Source: Anaerolineae bacterium (GTDB taxonomy: Bacteria > Chloroflexota > Anaerolineae > Aggregatilineales > Phototrophicaceae). From it: a stretch of 13,543 nt of DNA. The DNA lies in contig JALONZ010000010.1 of NCBI GenBank assembly GCA_025454675.1, positions 1 through 13,543 on the forward strand. Direction: 5' to 3'. Below, piece after piece: positions 6,688 through 13,543 of this stretch; position 1 is the stretch's first letter, and the number at the start of each line of letters is the position of its first letter. Position numbers and translations under genes: made by a program. The notes under the pieces are model-generated. The model searched no databases and had not been told where the DNA came from. It was given only the letters and a program-made list of their open reading frames with translations.

Positions 6688-6709
6688 TGGGGGGAGATTG
6701 CATAATTTT

Positions 6710-6815
6710 ACCCCACCCCCTAACCCCCTCCCCATTGCATGGAGAGGGGGAATAAAACCTGTTTTTGTCTTACTCCCTTCCTCTACGTAGTGGGGGAAGG
6801 GTTGGGGATGGGGGT
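6710..6815. repeat. C/G-rich palindromic element with two inner hairpins
   Basis: An imperfect outer inverted repeat (about 6710-6727, rich in CCCC/TAACC, and 6799-6815, GGGTTGGGGATGGGGGT) encloses two hairpins. The first pairs CCCCCTC (6724-6730) with GAGGGGG (6744-6750); the second pairs CCCTTCC (6775-6781) with GGAAGGG (6795-6801) and has the palindrome CTACGTAG in its loop. Similar 'CCCTAACCCC...GGGGTTGGGG' elements are scattered between genes in many cyanobacterial and Chloroflexota genomes, so this is probably a dispersed REP/MITE-like repeat. On the plus strand it is followed by CTTTTGTTGTTT, so it may also end transcription of the 6145-6687 gene. Confidence 0.65.
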
Positions 6816-6836
6816 GCTTTTGTTGTTTAGAATAAT

Positions 6837-9341
6837 TTAATTCATTGTCGGTTCTGCCTGATTTTCATCGGCATTTTCCATTAACAACTCACCTTTATCA
6901 TCTACCGTGAGGCGAATCATGCTGGCGAGTTGGAACTTGCCACTCAAAATACCATCCGATAAAGCATCTTCCACTTCATTTTGAATCAGACGGCGTAATG
7001 GACGTGCGCCATATTCGGGGTCATACCCTTTGGTGGCAATCCATGTACGGGCTTCTTCGGTAATTTCCAGTGTGATGGCATGTTCGATGAGACGATTGCC
7101 GACTTTGATGAGTTCCAAATCCACAATTTGCTTAATTTCGTCTTGTGTCAATGGGCGGAATACGATGGTGGCATCCACACGATTGAGGAATTCTGGACGG
7201 AAGGCACGGCGTAATTGCTCATTGACCTTTTTCTTCATTTCCTCATAGCTTTGGCGTTCTTCGGCGGCGACATCGGTGGGCATACTAAAGCCCAAATTCG
7301 CACCGCGCTTGATGGTATCCGCGCCGATATTGCTGGTCATGACGATGAGCGCATTGCGGAAATCCACACGGCGACCACGCGCATCTGTGAGTTGTCCCTC
7401 TTCCATAATTTGCAGGAGCATATTAAAGGCTTCTGGATGCGCTTTTTCAATTTCATCAAAGACAACGATGCTATAGGGACGGCGGCGAATGGCTTCGGTC
7501 AATTGACCCGCGTCTTCATAACCGACATAACCCGGAGGCGCACCGACCAACCGCGCAATCGAATGGCGTTCCATAAATTCGCTCATATCCAATTGGATGA
7601 GCGCATCTTCACTGCCAAACATGAATTCTGCGAGGGTCTTGGTGAGTTCGGTTTTACCGACACCCGTCGGACCTAAGAACATGAATGACCCAATGGGGCG
7701 GCGTGGGTCTTTTAGACCCGCCCGCGCACGGCGCACAGCTTTGCTGATGGCGCTGATGGCTTCGTGTTGCCCAATAATGCGTCTGTGCAGGGCATTTTCC
7801 ATCTCCATCAATTTAGCAGTTTCTTCGCCTGCAATCCGCATGACGGGGATACCCGTCCACATCGCCACAACTTCGGCAATATCATCACCGGTCAGGCGGG
7901 GTTGTTGGGTTTCTTCGTTCCAATTCGATTTCAGGTCGGTCAAAATATTGAAGATGGTATCGCGCCGTTCCCGTAATTCGGTGGCACGGTCTGAACTTTG
8001 TTCCTCTTCTGGGAGCAAGCCAATTTCATCTTCAAGGTCGGCTAAATCCAGTTCCATACGGCGCACTTGGGCGGCTTCTGGGCTTTTATACATCCGCAAA
8101 CGGGCGGCTGATTCATCAATCAGGTCAATGGCTTTATCGGGCAAGAAGCGGTCTGGGATATACCGTGCCGATAAATTTGAGGCTTGTTCGATGGCTTCAT
8201 CCGTGATTTCGACATTGTGATGTTCTTGGTAGGGGATTTTAATCCCTTGTAAAATTTCGATGGTTTCTTCAATGGAGGGTTCATCCACCAAAATTTGTTG
8301 GAAGCGCCGTTCTAATGCCGCATCGCTTTCGATGTGTTTGCGATATTCATCCAGTGTGGTCGCGCCGATACATTGCAATTCACCGCGTGCGAGGGCAGGT
8401 TTGAGGATATTGGCGGCATCCACACTGCTCCCCGCCGAGCCAGCACCCACCAACATATGCACTTCGTCAATGAATAAAATGGCATCGGATGATTTCAGTT
8501 CTTCAATCACGCGCTTGAGGCGTTCTTCAAATTGCCCACGATACATCGTGCCAGCCACCAGTGACCCGACATCTAATTGCAAAACGCGCTTATTCATCAG
8601 GGGTTTGGGGACATCACCCACGATGATGCGTTGTGCCAACCCTTCGACAATGGCGGTTTTACCGACACCCGGTTCACCAATGAGGGCGGGATTATTTTTT
8701 CTGCGCCGTGATAACACTTGAATGACGCGCTCAATTTCGGTTTCGCGCCCAACAACGGGGTCTAGTTTGTTTTCGCGTGCTAATTCGGTTAAATCTGTAG
8801 CCAATTGGTCAACAAGCGGGGTTTTTTCTGCATTGCGCCGTTTGGGTTGTTGTTGTGGTGGTGTTTTTTCTTCGGTGTTACTTTGGGGTTGCATAGGGCT
8901 TTCTTGAAGTACGCGGCGTGTTTGCCGACGCACTTCTTCGGGGCTGATGCCGAGCCGTTTGAGGACATCAATCGCCACCCCTTCTTGTTGCCGTACCAAG
9001 CCCAGTAACAGGTGTTCCGTGCCGATATAATGATGACCCATACGGCGGGCTTCATCTACAGCCAGTTCTAACACCTTTTTTGTCCCTGGTGATAAATCTA
9101 ATTGAGTGGGGGATGTGCGTGTAGAGGCACGAGTCAGGCGCTCTACTAATTCTTCTACACGACGCGGTTCTAAACCCAAATCGCGCAAAACACGCCCCGC
9201 CACACCGCCTTCCTCGCGCATCAGACCCAATAATAGGTGTTCTGTGCCGATGTAGTTGTGATTAAGTCGTTCTGCTTCTTCTTGAGCCAGACCCAAAACG
9301 CGCCGCGCCCGTTGTGTGAATCGTTCCATTTTATTCGCCAC
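6837..9341 (-). CDS. clpC: ATP-dependent Clp protease ATP-binding subunit ClpC
   Basis: A complete 834-residue Hsp100 unfoldase that feeds proteins to the ClpP protease in the cytoplasm. Order of parts: two Clp N-repeats (about 5-70 and 80-145, each with YIGTEHLLLGL), a Gln/Pro-rich linker (150-170), AAA1 with Walker A GEPGVGKT (222-229), Walker B ILFIDE (288-293) and an Arg finger pair in ERRF (344-347), a short middle domain (about 415-475) with a UVR-like character, then AAA2 with Walker A GPTGVGKT (557-564), Walker B VVFDE (626-630) and the D2 domain to the end. The short middle domain separates it from ClpB. The tripeptide LGF (683-685) fits the ClpP-docking loop. GTG at 9341 is the start: GGAGGG lies 8 bases ahead. 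Transcribed alone from a promoter near 9430; no clpP, mcsAB or ctsR is adjacent, unlike Bacillus. Confidence 0.97.
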   Translation of the reverse strand: MANKMERFTQRARRVLGLAQEEAERLNHNYIGTEHLLLGLMREEGGVAGRVLRDLGLEPRRVEELVERLTRASTRTSPTQLDLSPGTKKVLELAVDEARRMGHHYIGTEHLLLGLVRQQEGVAIDVLKRLGISPEEVRRQTRRVLQESPMQPQSNTEEKTPPQQQPKRRNAEKTPLVDQLATDLTELARENKLDPVVGRETEIERVIQVLSRRRKNNPALIGEPGVGKTAIVEGLAQRIIVGDVPKPLMNKRVLQLDVGSLVAGTMYRGQFEERLKRVIEELKSSDAILFIDEVHMLVGAGSAGSSVDAANILKPALARGELQCIGATTLDEYRKHIESDAALERRFQQILVDEPSIEETIEILQGIKIPYQEHHNVEITDEAIEQASNLSARYIPDRFLPDKAIDLIDESAARLRMYKSPEAAQVRRMELDLADLEDEIGLLPEEEQSSDRATELRERRDTIFNILTDLKSNWNEETQQPRLTGDDIAEVVAMWTGIPVMRIAGEETAKLMEMENALHRRIIGQHEAISAISKAVRRARAGLKDPRRPIGSFMFLGPTGVGKTELTKTLAEFMFGSEDALIQLDMSEFMERHSIARLVGAPPGYVGYEDAGQLTEAIRRRPYSIVVFDEIEKAHPEAFNMLLQIMEEGQLTDARGRRVDFRNALIVMTSNIGADTIKRGANLGFSMPTDVAAEERQSYEEMKKKVNEQLRRAFRPEFLNRVDATIVFRPLTQDEIKQIVDLELIKVGNRLIEHAITLEITEEARTWIATKGYDPEYGARPLRRLIQNEVEDALSDGILSGKFQLASMIRLTVDDKGELLMENADENQAEPTMN

Positions 9342-9426
9342 GGTTAATGCCCTCCGTTGGCACTCTAAACTTACTTATCCACTATTCCATTATGAGCGAT
9401 TACCGAATCAAAATATCAATACTTTC

Positions 9427-9435
9427 ATTATAGCA
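9427..9435 (-). promoter_or_regulatory. Extended -10 promoter of clpC
   Basis: TGCTATAAT on the minus strand is a perfect extended -10. Transcription would begin near 9420 and give a leader of about 79 bases. The -35 region is poor, which is usual with an extended -10. Neither a CtsR direct repeat nor a full CIRCE element is visible. Confidence 0.6.
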
Positions 9436-9608
9436 GAGGTTTTTATCCCTTAACATTCTACTATATCATGGATTGATTAGAAAATTATGTCAATTTTTAA
9501 TACGAGTCAGTAGGCACAGGGTTAGGGTAGGGAAAGAGTGTAGACAGGCAATTGCAAAACGATAGAACTTAACCCTATATTCTTAACACATCCAAGCCAA
9601 TGGCATAT

Positions 9609-9983
9609 TCAATCTTCACCAATTTTGCGAAATGCTCTGTTTGAGATGCTAATCGTATTATTATTTGGGTCTTTCGTGTTTGCAAACGCATATCCATTGG
9701 CTATATGTATTGGTCCGAATTCTAGCCCATTCTGTGTCGCTTCTGCTATGAAACCATGCACATCGTGTACATCAAATGAAAGTTTTACCCCGACTTGACC
9801 AAGTTTAACGGATTTCGCCGCTTGATGAATGAGGATGGTCGCGCCACCATTGCTAGGAAGCAGTTCGATTAATCCTTCAATGACTTCGCCAGTTGTTTGA
9901 AAACCAAAATGCTTGCGATAGAACTCTGCGGTTTTCTTCATGTCACGCGCATAGATGATGATTGTGTTAAGCGACGGGGTCAT
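9609..9983 (-). CDS. VOC-superfamily (glyoxalase/bleomycin-resistance-fold) protein
   Basis: 124 residues, the usual size of a two-module VOC protein. The first beta-alpha-beta unit reads NTIIIYARDMKKTAEFYRK (6-24) then HFGFQ; the second ends with the typical turn KDPNNNTISI (104-113), close to the common KDPDGNxIEL. Metal ligands are not obvious: the usual His near residue 6 and the Glu of the last strand are replaced by Asn/Thr and Ser, so a metal-free binding protein is possible. Members include lyases, dioxygenases and drug-binding proteins; this one cannot be assigned. GAGAG lies 6 bases before the ATG (a weak site). It is 84 bases after the methyltransferase-like gene on the same strand and may be read from it, since no terminator is seen between them. 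Confidence 0.8.
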   Translation of the reverse strand: MTPSLNTIIIYARDMKKTAEFYRKHFGFQTTGEVIEGLIELLPSNGGATILIHQAAKSVKLGQVGVKLSFDVHDVHGFIAEATQNGLEFGPIHIANGYAFANTKDPNNNTISISNRAFRKIGED

Positions 9984-10067
9984 AATTTTCTCTCATTCTA
10001 GTGTAGCATTGATTTATTAGAATTCTGCCTGTTTTTTTCATCTGCACCTGTTTGAGTTTTGTTACAT

Positions 10068-11129
10068 TCAATCTTGTGATAACCCAAATTGTTGGCGGAT
10101 GGTATTAGTATGACCTGTCATGATATCGTATACCATACAATCGGCAATTTGCATTAATTTTTGCTGACCTTTTAGAAAGGTCAATTTGCCGTCTGCATGG
10201 CGTGATTCGCTAAATTGTGGTGGCATATATCCCATTTTGGCGGTCAATGCGGGGAATTTATGACCACTATCGCGCCGAATGAAAAAGGCATTGCTCCCCA
10301 TTCGGTTACACCCGATAAAATCATACCCTTTTTGATGTGCCAGATGACATAGGGCAGGCAGTGATGCACCAAAATATAAATTAGAAAAATGGGCAGTTGT
10401 GCGGTTAAAATCGGCTTGATAGGGAATCGTAATGGCATGTTCATCCCCAAAAGTGGCATTATATTCGCAAATCACGATGGTTGGGCGGACAGTTTGTATG
10501 GCATCCCATACCCAATAATCATTGCCGTCAATATCCACACTCAAAATGCCAACATCACCCGAAAAACCGGACTCATCAACGAGTTGGTTAATGTTGTCTT
10601 TGGTGATGAATGCTTGTTTGGCGGTGAGGTCATAACGCCAGCTAATTTCATCTGTTTGGATGTATTGAATCGCCGATTCGCTCCCATCCAGCACCAACCC
10701 GCGCCAATAATCTTGTTTGAGCAAAAAGCGTGTATTTGATTCAACATAATGTTCCACGCCAAATTCGATGAATGTTTTGGGGATATTGGGCAGGTGTGCG
10801 ATTAAAAACTGGATGATGCCATCTTCACCCGTTTGCGAAAAAACCGAAAATTCGGCTTCGTGAATGGGTGTTGCGATGGGTAAAGCACGCACCCGCGCGG
10901 TATGGATTCCCCCAAGAAGCATCATCATGCGCTCATCGCGGACTACCATATCATAATTCCAATGAACACTCACTGGAAATTGCGGGGATGGTTTAGGTGA
11001 AATTAAATGCTCATCTATATTTTTATGCACATCGCCAACATGTTTATTAATATCTTCAATATGCCGATGAACATCAGCAAAGTGGCGGTTGATATAATTT
11101 ACGAGGGGGTATACCAATCGTTTCAGCAT
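10068..11129 (-). CDS. FkbM-like methyltransferase-fold protein with N-terminal coiled coil
   Basis: 353 residues. The core (about 95-290) looks like a class I SAM-dependent methyltransferase of the FkbM-like kind found in surface-glycan clusters: FSQTGEDGIIQFLI (97-110), motif I-like TFIEFGVE (119-126), the post-strand-2 acidic site LVLDGSE (145-151), SVDIDGNDYWVWDAI (197-211) and VICEYNATFG (219-228). The glycine motif is short (EFGVE), so SAM binding is not certain. Residues 16-42 are three near-perfect heptads (HFADVHR, HIEDINK, HVGDVHK), a probable coiled coil for oligomerising or docking. The start ATG has AAGGA 6 bases upstream, 10 bases after the stop of the GT-C gene, so the two form an operon. 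A role in methylating a surface glycan is inferred from context. Confidence 0.7.
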   Translation of the reverse strand: MLKRLVYPLVNYINRHFADVHRHIEDINKHVGDVHKNIDEHLISPKPSPQFPVSVHWNYDMVVRDERMMMLLGGIHTARVRALPIATPIHEAEFSVFSQTGEDGIIQFLIAHLPNIPKTFIEFGVEHYVESNTRFLLKQDYWRGLVLDGSESAIQYIQTDEISWRYDLTAKQAFITKDNINQLVDESGFSGDVGILSVDIDGNDYWVWDAIQTVRPTIVICEYNATFGDEHAITIPYQADFNRTTAHFSNLYFGASLPALCHLAHQKGYDFIGCNRMGSNAFFIRRDSGHKFPALTAKMGYMPPQFSESRHADGKLTFLKGQQKLMQIADCMVYDIMTGHTNTIRQQFGLSQD

Positions 11130-11139
11130 ATTGAATCCT

Positions 11140-13203
11140 TTAAGGCTGTGCTATTTGCAATAATTCTGAATAATGCGGGCTATCGTTACGTACCGCGACC
11201 CCCATCGGCAAACGGATTTGACCTGCTGTGAAATAGGTATAATCGCGTGCAAAATGCGGATGGGTGACGATGGCTTCGGTCATCTCGATATAATCGGGAT
11301 AAGGCAAATACAACAAATCGGGGCGGTAATCATCCAATAATTTATCTGCCGAAAAACCATCTAATGCGAAATGGGTATCATTCAGCCCCGCCATATCAAT
11401 CACCCGCCACGAGAAATTTGCCACCGCCACTGCCCCGACTTCGGTGGTAGCAACGGTGATATTATCCACACGCGCAAATTGTGCGAGTTTATACCAACGG
11501 GCATCATGAGGTGGATAATAGGTGTTTTGGTGCTGATACACAAATTGATGTGCCTCATATAATGTGCCAGATACGCCGATGACGCACATTACCATGATGC
11601 AAAATACGATTCCAAATCGAATTTGACGGGTTAATAATCCCCATACCAATGGGATAATTTGCGTCAGGCGTTCTATGAGTGCCAGCACACCAATGCACGC
11701 CAACCAGATGATAATCGGCAGGGTGGGATAATAAAACCGTTGATATTCAGGCATGATTTGTGTGACGAACACCGCATAATACCCAATATACCCCATCATG
11801 CCGACCAATAACCCCCATTCCACTGCGCTCATGCGCTTCATAAAGCCTTTGGGGTGGCTGATGAAGCCGATGATGATGAGTAATATCAGATAACGATTGC
11901 TATAGGCATATGTGCCGAGTTGGTCTATGGCGACCGACACATATTGATTTGCTAAAAAGCCATCGTAAATGCCGCCACTTTTGGCAAAAAATGGCAGTGG
12001 CAATGCAACTCCAAAATAAGCGCGGGTGAATAACAGTTGCGCCCCCAGTGTAAGCAGGGTGATGATGCCCATGATGATGCTATAACGGCGTTCTTTTGGG
12101 GTTTTGGCGAAGATAAAAAGGGCAATCGGCACGCAAACCGTGAACAGCATCATATCGGGGCGGACGATGAAGCCCAACCCGCCGATGAAGCCTGTCACGA
12201 TATATGCGATGAGCATCGGCGTGTGTTTTGCCCACTGTGCCAACGCGATATAGCCGATGGCATATAACAAGACGGTCGTTGTCCCCATGCCACTGGTGAA
12301 ATGATGGAGCAGGTTGCTATGAGCAGATACGCCGAATAGTAATAAGCCGATGACCATCAGCGATAATGCGGGGTGATAACGATTCTTTGGTGATAAAACC
12401 GCCATGAGGACGAATAATATGCCGAATATAACCCACAGTACGCCATATTGATGACTGGTATCTTGCACCAATTGAATGGGGCTGGTGTCTGTGTGTGTCG
12501 ATGTGTTGGCATAAACCAGCGCCCCATAAACCAATTCTGTCATACCGAATACCGGCGATTCATCCGCATTCCATGACCATATCCCTGTTTGGTCTAAATG
12601 ATGGGCATAACGGGCGAACATCAGCGCATCATCCCACACGGTTGGTTTTTTATCCATAAACCGCCCACTGGTGATGAGCATTATCCCAACCATAAATGCG
12701 ATGCTGAATAAACTGATTATCCCCAACGTCCACCATAGCAGGCGTTGATGGCGCATATCCCCCACAATCAAAAACAACCCGATGCCGATAATGAGCAAGC
12801 CTAGCGCCAAAAAGATGTGGTCATATGCCAACACACGCACCTTAAAGTCGTAAGTGATAGATGTATCATCAGGCAATATCACACGTAACCGCGCGAACAC
12901 ACCATTTGGTGCGGGTAGGTGGCAGAAGGTTGCTTTTTCTGGTGCGGCGACACCCGCCTCATTGATATAAATCCCGCGCGTGTTGCTCATATCCCAATTT
13001 GCATTCAGGCATTGCGTTGGGAATAGTAAGGTATCACTTTCCAACGCAAACAAAATGCGCGTTTCGCCTTGTTCGGGTGTGTTGGGGATAACTGTATCGA
13101 GGGTTAGTGGGGTAGGGCGCAAATATTGGGTATATAGCAAACCCAAAAGGACGATGAGACACAAAACAGCGATAATTTTTTGTTGGGGTGGGGTAATCTT
13201 CAT
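11140..13203 (-). CDS. GT-C-type membrane glycosyltransferase
   Basis: 687 residues with about a dozen transmembrane spans. A first span (10-28) is followed by a roughly 95-residue soluble domain (30-125) of beta character with two cysteines (65, 94), then spans from 128 on. WDDALMFARYAHHL (190-203) carries the Asp pair that in GT-C enzymes is the metal/donor site in the first large external loop; RPD (348-350) and the C-terminal TTEVGAVAV (586-594) with WRVIDMAGLND (599-609) are typical of the AftB-like/PMT-like group. Such enzymes use polyprenyl-phosphate sugars outside the membrane to decorate glycans or proteins. Acceptor unknown. The ATG at 13203 has no clear Shine-Dalgarno; it lies 55 bases after an S1-domain gene, with a hairpin between. 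The next gene, an FkbM-like protein, follows after 10 bases. Confidence 0.8.
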   Translation of the reverse strand: MKITPPQQKIIAVLCLIVLLGLLYTQYLRPTPLTLDTVIPNTPEQGETRILFALESDTLLFPTQCLNANWDMSNTRGIYINEAGVAAPEKATFCHLPAPNGVFARLRVILPDDTSITYDFKVRVLAYDHIFLALGLLIIGIGLFLIVGDMRHQRLLWWTLGIISLFSIAFMVGIMLITSGRFMDKKPTVWDDALMFARYAHHLDQTGIWSWNADESPVFGMTELVYGALVYANTSTHTDTSPIQLVQDTSHQYGVLWVIFGILFVLMAVLSPKNRYHPALSLMVIGLLLFGVSAHSNLLHHFTSGMGTTTVLLYAIGYIALAQWAKHTPMLIAYIVTGFIGGLGFIVRPDMMLFTVCVPIALFIFAKTPKERRYSIIMGIITLLTLGAQLLFTRAYFGVALPLPFFAKSGGIYDGFLANQYVSVAIDQLGTYAYSNRYLILLIIIGFISHPKGFMKRMSAVEWGLLVGMMGYIGYYAVFVTQIMPEYQRFYYPTLPIIIWLACIGVLALIERLTQIIPLVWGLLTRQIRFGIVFCIMVMCVIGVSGTLYEAHQFVYQHQNTYYPPHDARWYKLAQFARVDNITVATTEVGAVAVANFSWRVIDMAGLNDTHFALDGFSADKLLDDYRPDLLYLPYPDYIEMTEAIVTHPHFARDYTYFTAGQIRLPMGVAVRNDSPHYSELLQIAQP

Positions 13204-13217
13204 ATGGGGAGTAACAC

Positions 13218-13251
13218 GGGCGCGGGAGAATCATCAGATTCTCCCGCGCCC
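13218..13251 (-). other. Perfect 15-bp hairpin between the S1-domain and GT-C genes
   Basis: GGGCGCGGGAGAATC (13218-13232) and its exact complement (13237-13251) around an ATCA loop, 7 bases after the stop of the S1-domain gene. On the minus strand no T-run follows (GTGTTACTCCCC), so it is not a canonical intrinsic terminator. It may be a tailless terminator, a 3'-end stabiliser or a partial block that sets the level of the downstream glycosyltransferase gene. Confidence 0.7.
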
Positions 13252-13258
13252 GCTATCA

Positions 13259-13543
13259 TTATTGACCAGACATATAGCGTTGCAAGTCGCGGTCTAACCA
13301 TTCCGGTGAGTTCACACGTTTGAGGCTAAGACCCAAACGGCGATTCTTCACATCAATTTTGACCACGCGCAAATCGAGTTGTTCACCTTCTTTGACCACT
13401 TCTTTGGGGTGCATCACACGCTTGTCGGATAGTTCCGAAATATGGATGAGACCTTCAATATCTTCTGCATCCACCAAACGGGCAAATGCGCCGAATTTGG
13501 TCATTTTGGTGACGGTGGCTTTGACCAAATCACCCACTTGGTA
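13259..13543 (-). CDS. S1-domain RNA-binding protein, C-terminal end (partial)
   Basis: The last 94 residues of a protein that enters from beyond the right edge, frame open to the edge. It is one complete S1 (OB-fold) RNA-binding domain: GDLVKATVTKMTKFGAFARL (4-23), IEGLIHISELSDKRVMHP and the end strand RRLGLSLKRV, then a 16-residue tail ending in YMSGQ. These are the hallmarks of ribosomal protein S1 and S1-like proteins; the strong 'GLIHISELS' match fits S1 repeats, but with only one repeat visible an S1-like factor cannot be excluded. A hairpin follows its stop. An apparent GTG start at 13537 is internal, since the frame continues upstream. Confidence 0.85.
   Translation of the reverse strand, partial: YQVGDLVKATVTKMTKFGAFARLVDAEDIEGLIHISELSDKRVMHPKEVVKEGEQLDLRVVKIDVKNRRLGLSLKRVNSPEWLDRDLQRYMSGQ

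Noticed and set aside
6710..6815. CRISPR-like or tandem repeat
   Set aside because: The arms are inverted rather than direct and there are no regular spacers.
7030..9008. Long plus-strand open frames opposite clpC
   Set aside because: They are antisense shadows of a highly conserved gene, with no homology or start signals.
9356..9371. CIRCE-like half site (GCACTC) in the clpC leader
   Set aside because: The second half at the required 9-base spacing is absent, so HrcA control cannot be supported.
10010..10067. Terminator between the FkbM-like and VOC genes
   Set aside because: T-rich and A-rich stretches occur but no stem of more than a few bases can be formed.

Overview
The window most resembles a chromosomal piece of a moderate-GC Chloroflexota (Anaerolineae-like) bacterium. 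This rests on the combination of secreted proteins built from SH3b and CARDB modules, a ClpC-type (not ClpB) chaperone with a double N-domain, an orphan ABC-2-like permease and a GT-C membrane glycosyltransferase. The placement is an inference from gene content; no rRNA gene is present. All genes but one lie on the minus strand, so the window reads from right to left.

Left edge (1-1646): a decayed sugar-nucleotide locus. A nucleotide-sugar (UDP-glucose type) dehydrogenase has lost its N-terminal NAD-binding half and carries a frameshift. It overlaps by 4 bases (ATGA) with a short-chain dehydrogenase, which is cut before its catalytic Tyr/Lys by the end of an IS1-family insertion sequence. The IS runs off the left edge.

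Middle left (1716-5142): three tandem, co-directional, secreted paralogues. All carry an SH3b domain followed by a C-terminal CARDB domain, and each mature protein has exactly two cysteines in matching places. Two of them also share an N-terminal beta-rich module. Two clean intrinsic terminators delimit the units: genes 4363-5094 and 3191-4351 form one operon, and 1782-3020 is a separate unit.

Centre (5194-6687): an ABC-2-like permease (minus) and a two-TM protein of unknown function (plus) are transcribed divergently. The intergenic space holds a convincing promoter and an inverted repeat. A C/G-rich, doubly hairpinned palindromic element (6710-6815) separates the plus-strand gene from the convergent clpC.

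Right half (6837-13543): clpC with an extended -10 promoter and a GTG start; a small VOC-fold protein; then a methyltransferase-like/FkbM-like protein preceded by a GT-C glycosyltransferase 10 bases upstream (probable envelope-glycan pair); then a perfect 15-bp hairpin and the C-terminal end of an S1-domain protein that enters from beyond the right edge.

No tRNA, rRNA, CRISPR array or gene-free stretch over 300 bases was seen. The longest gene-free gap, 9342-9608, holds the clpC promoter and leader and nothing else I can recognise. I see no clear evidence of a new multi-gene system; the most interesting items are the SH3b-CARDB paralogue cluster and the eroded sugar-nucleotide locus.
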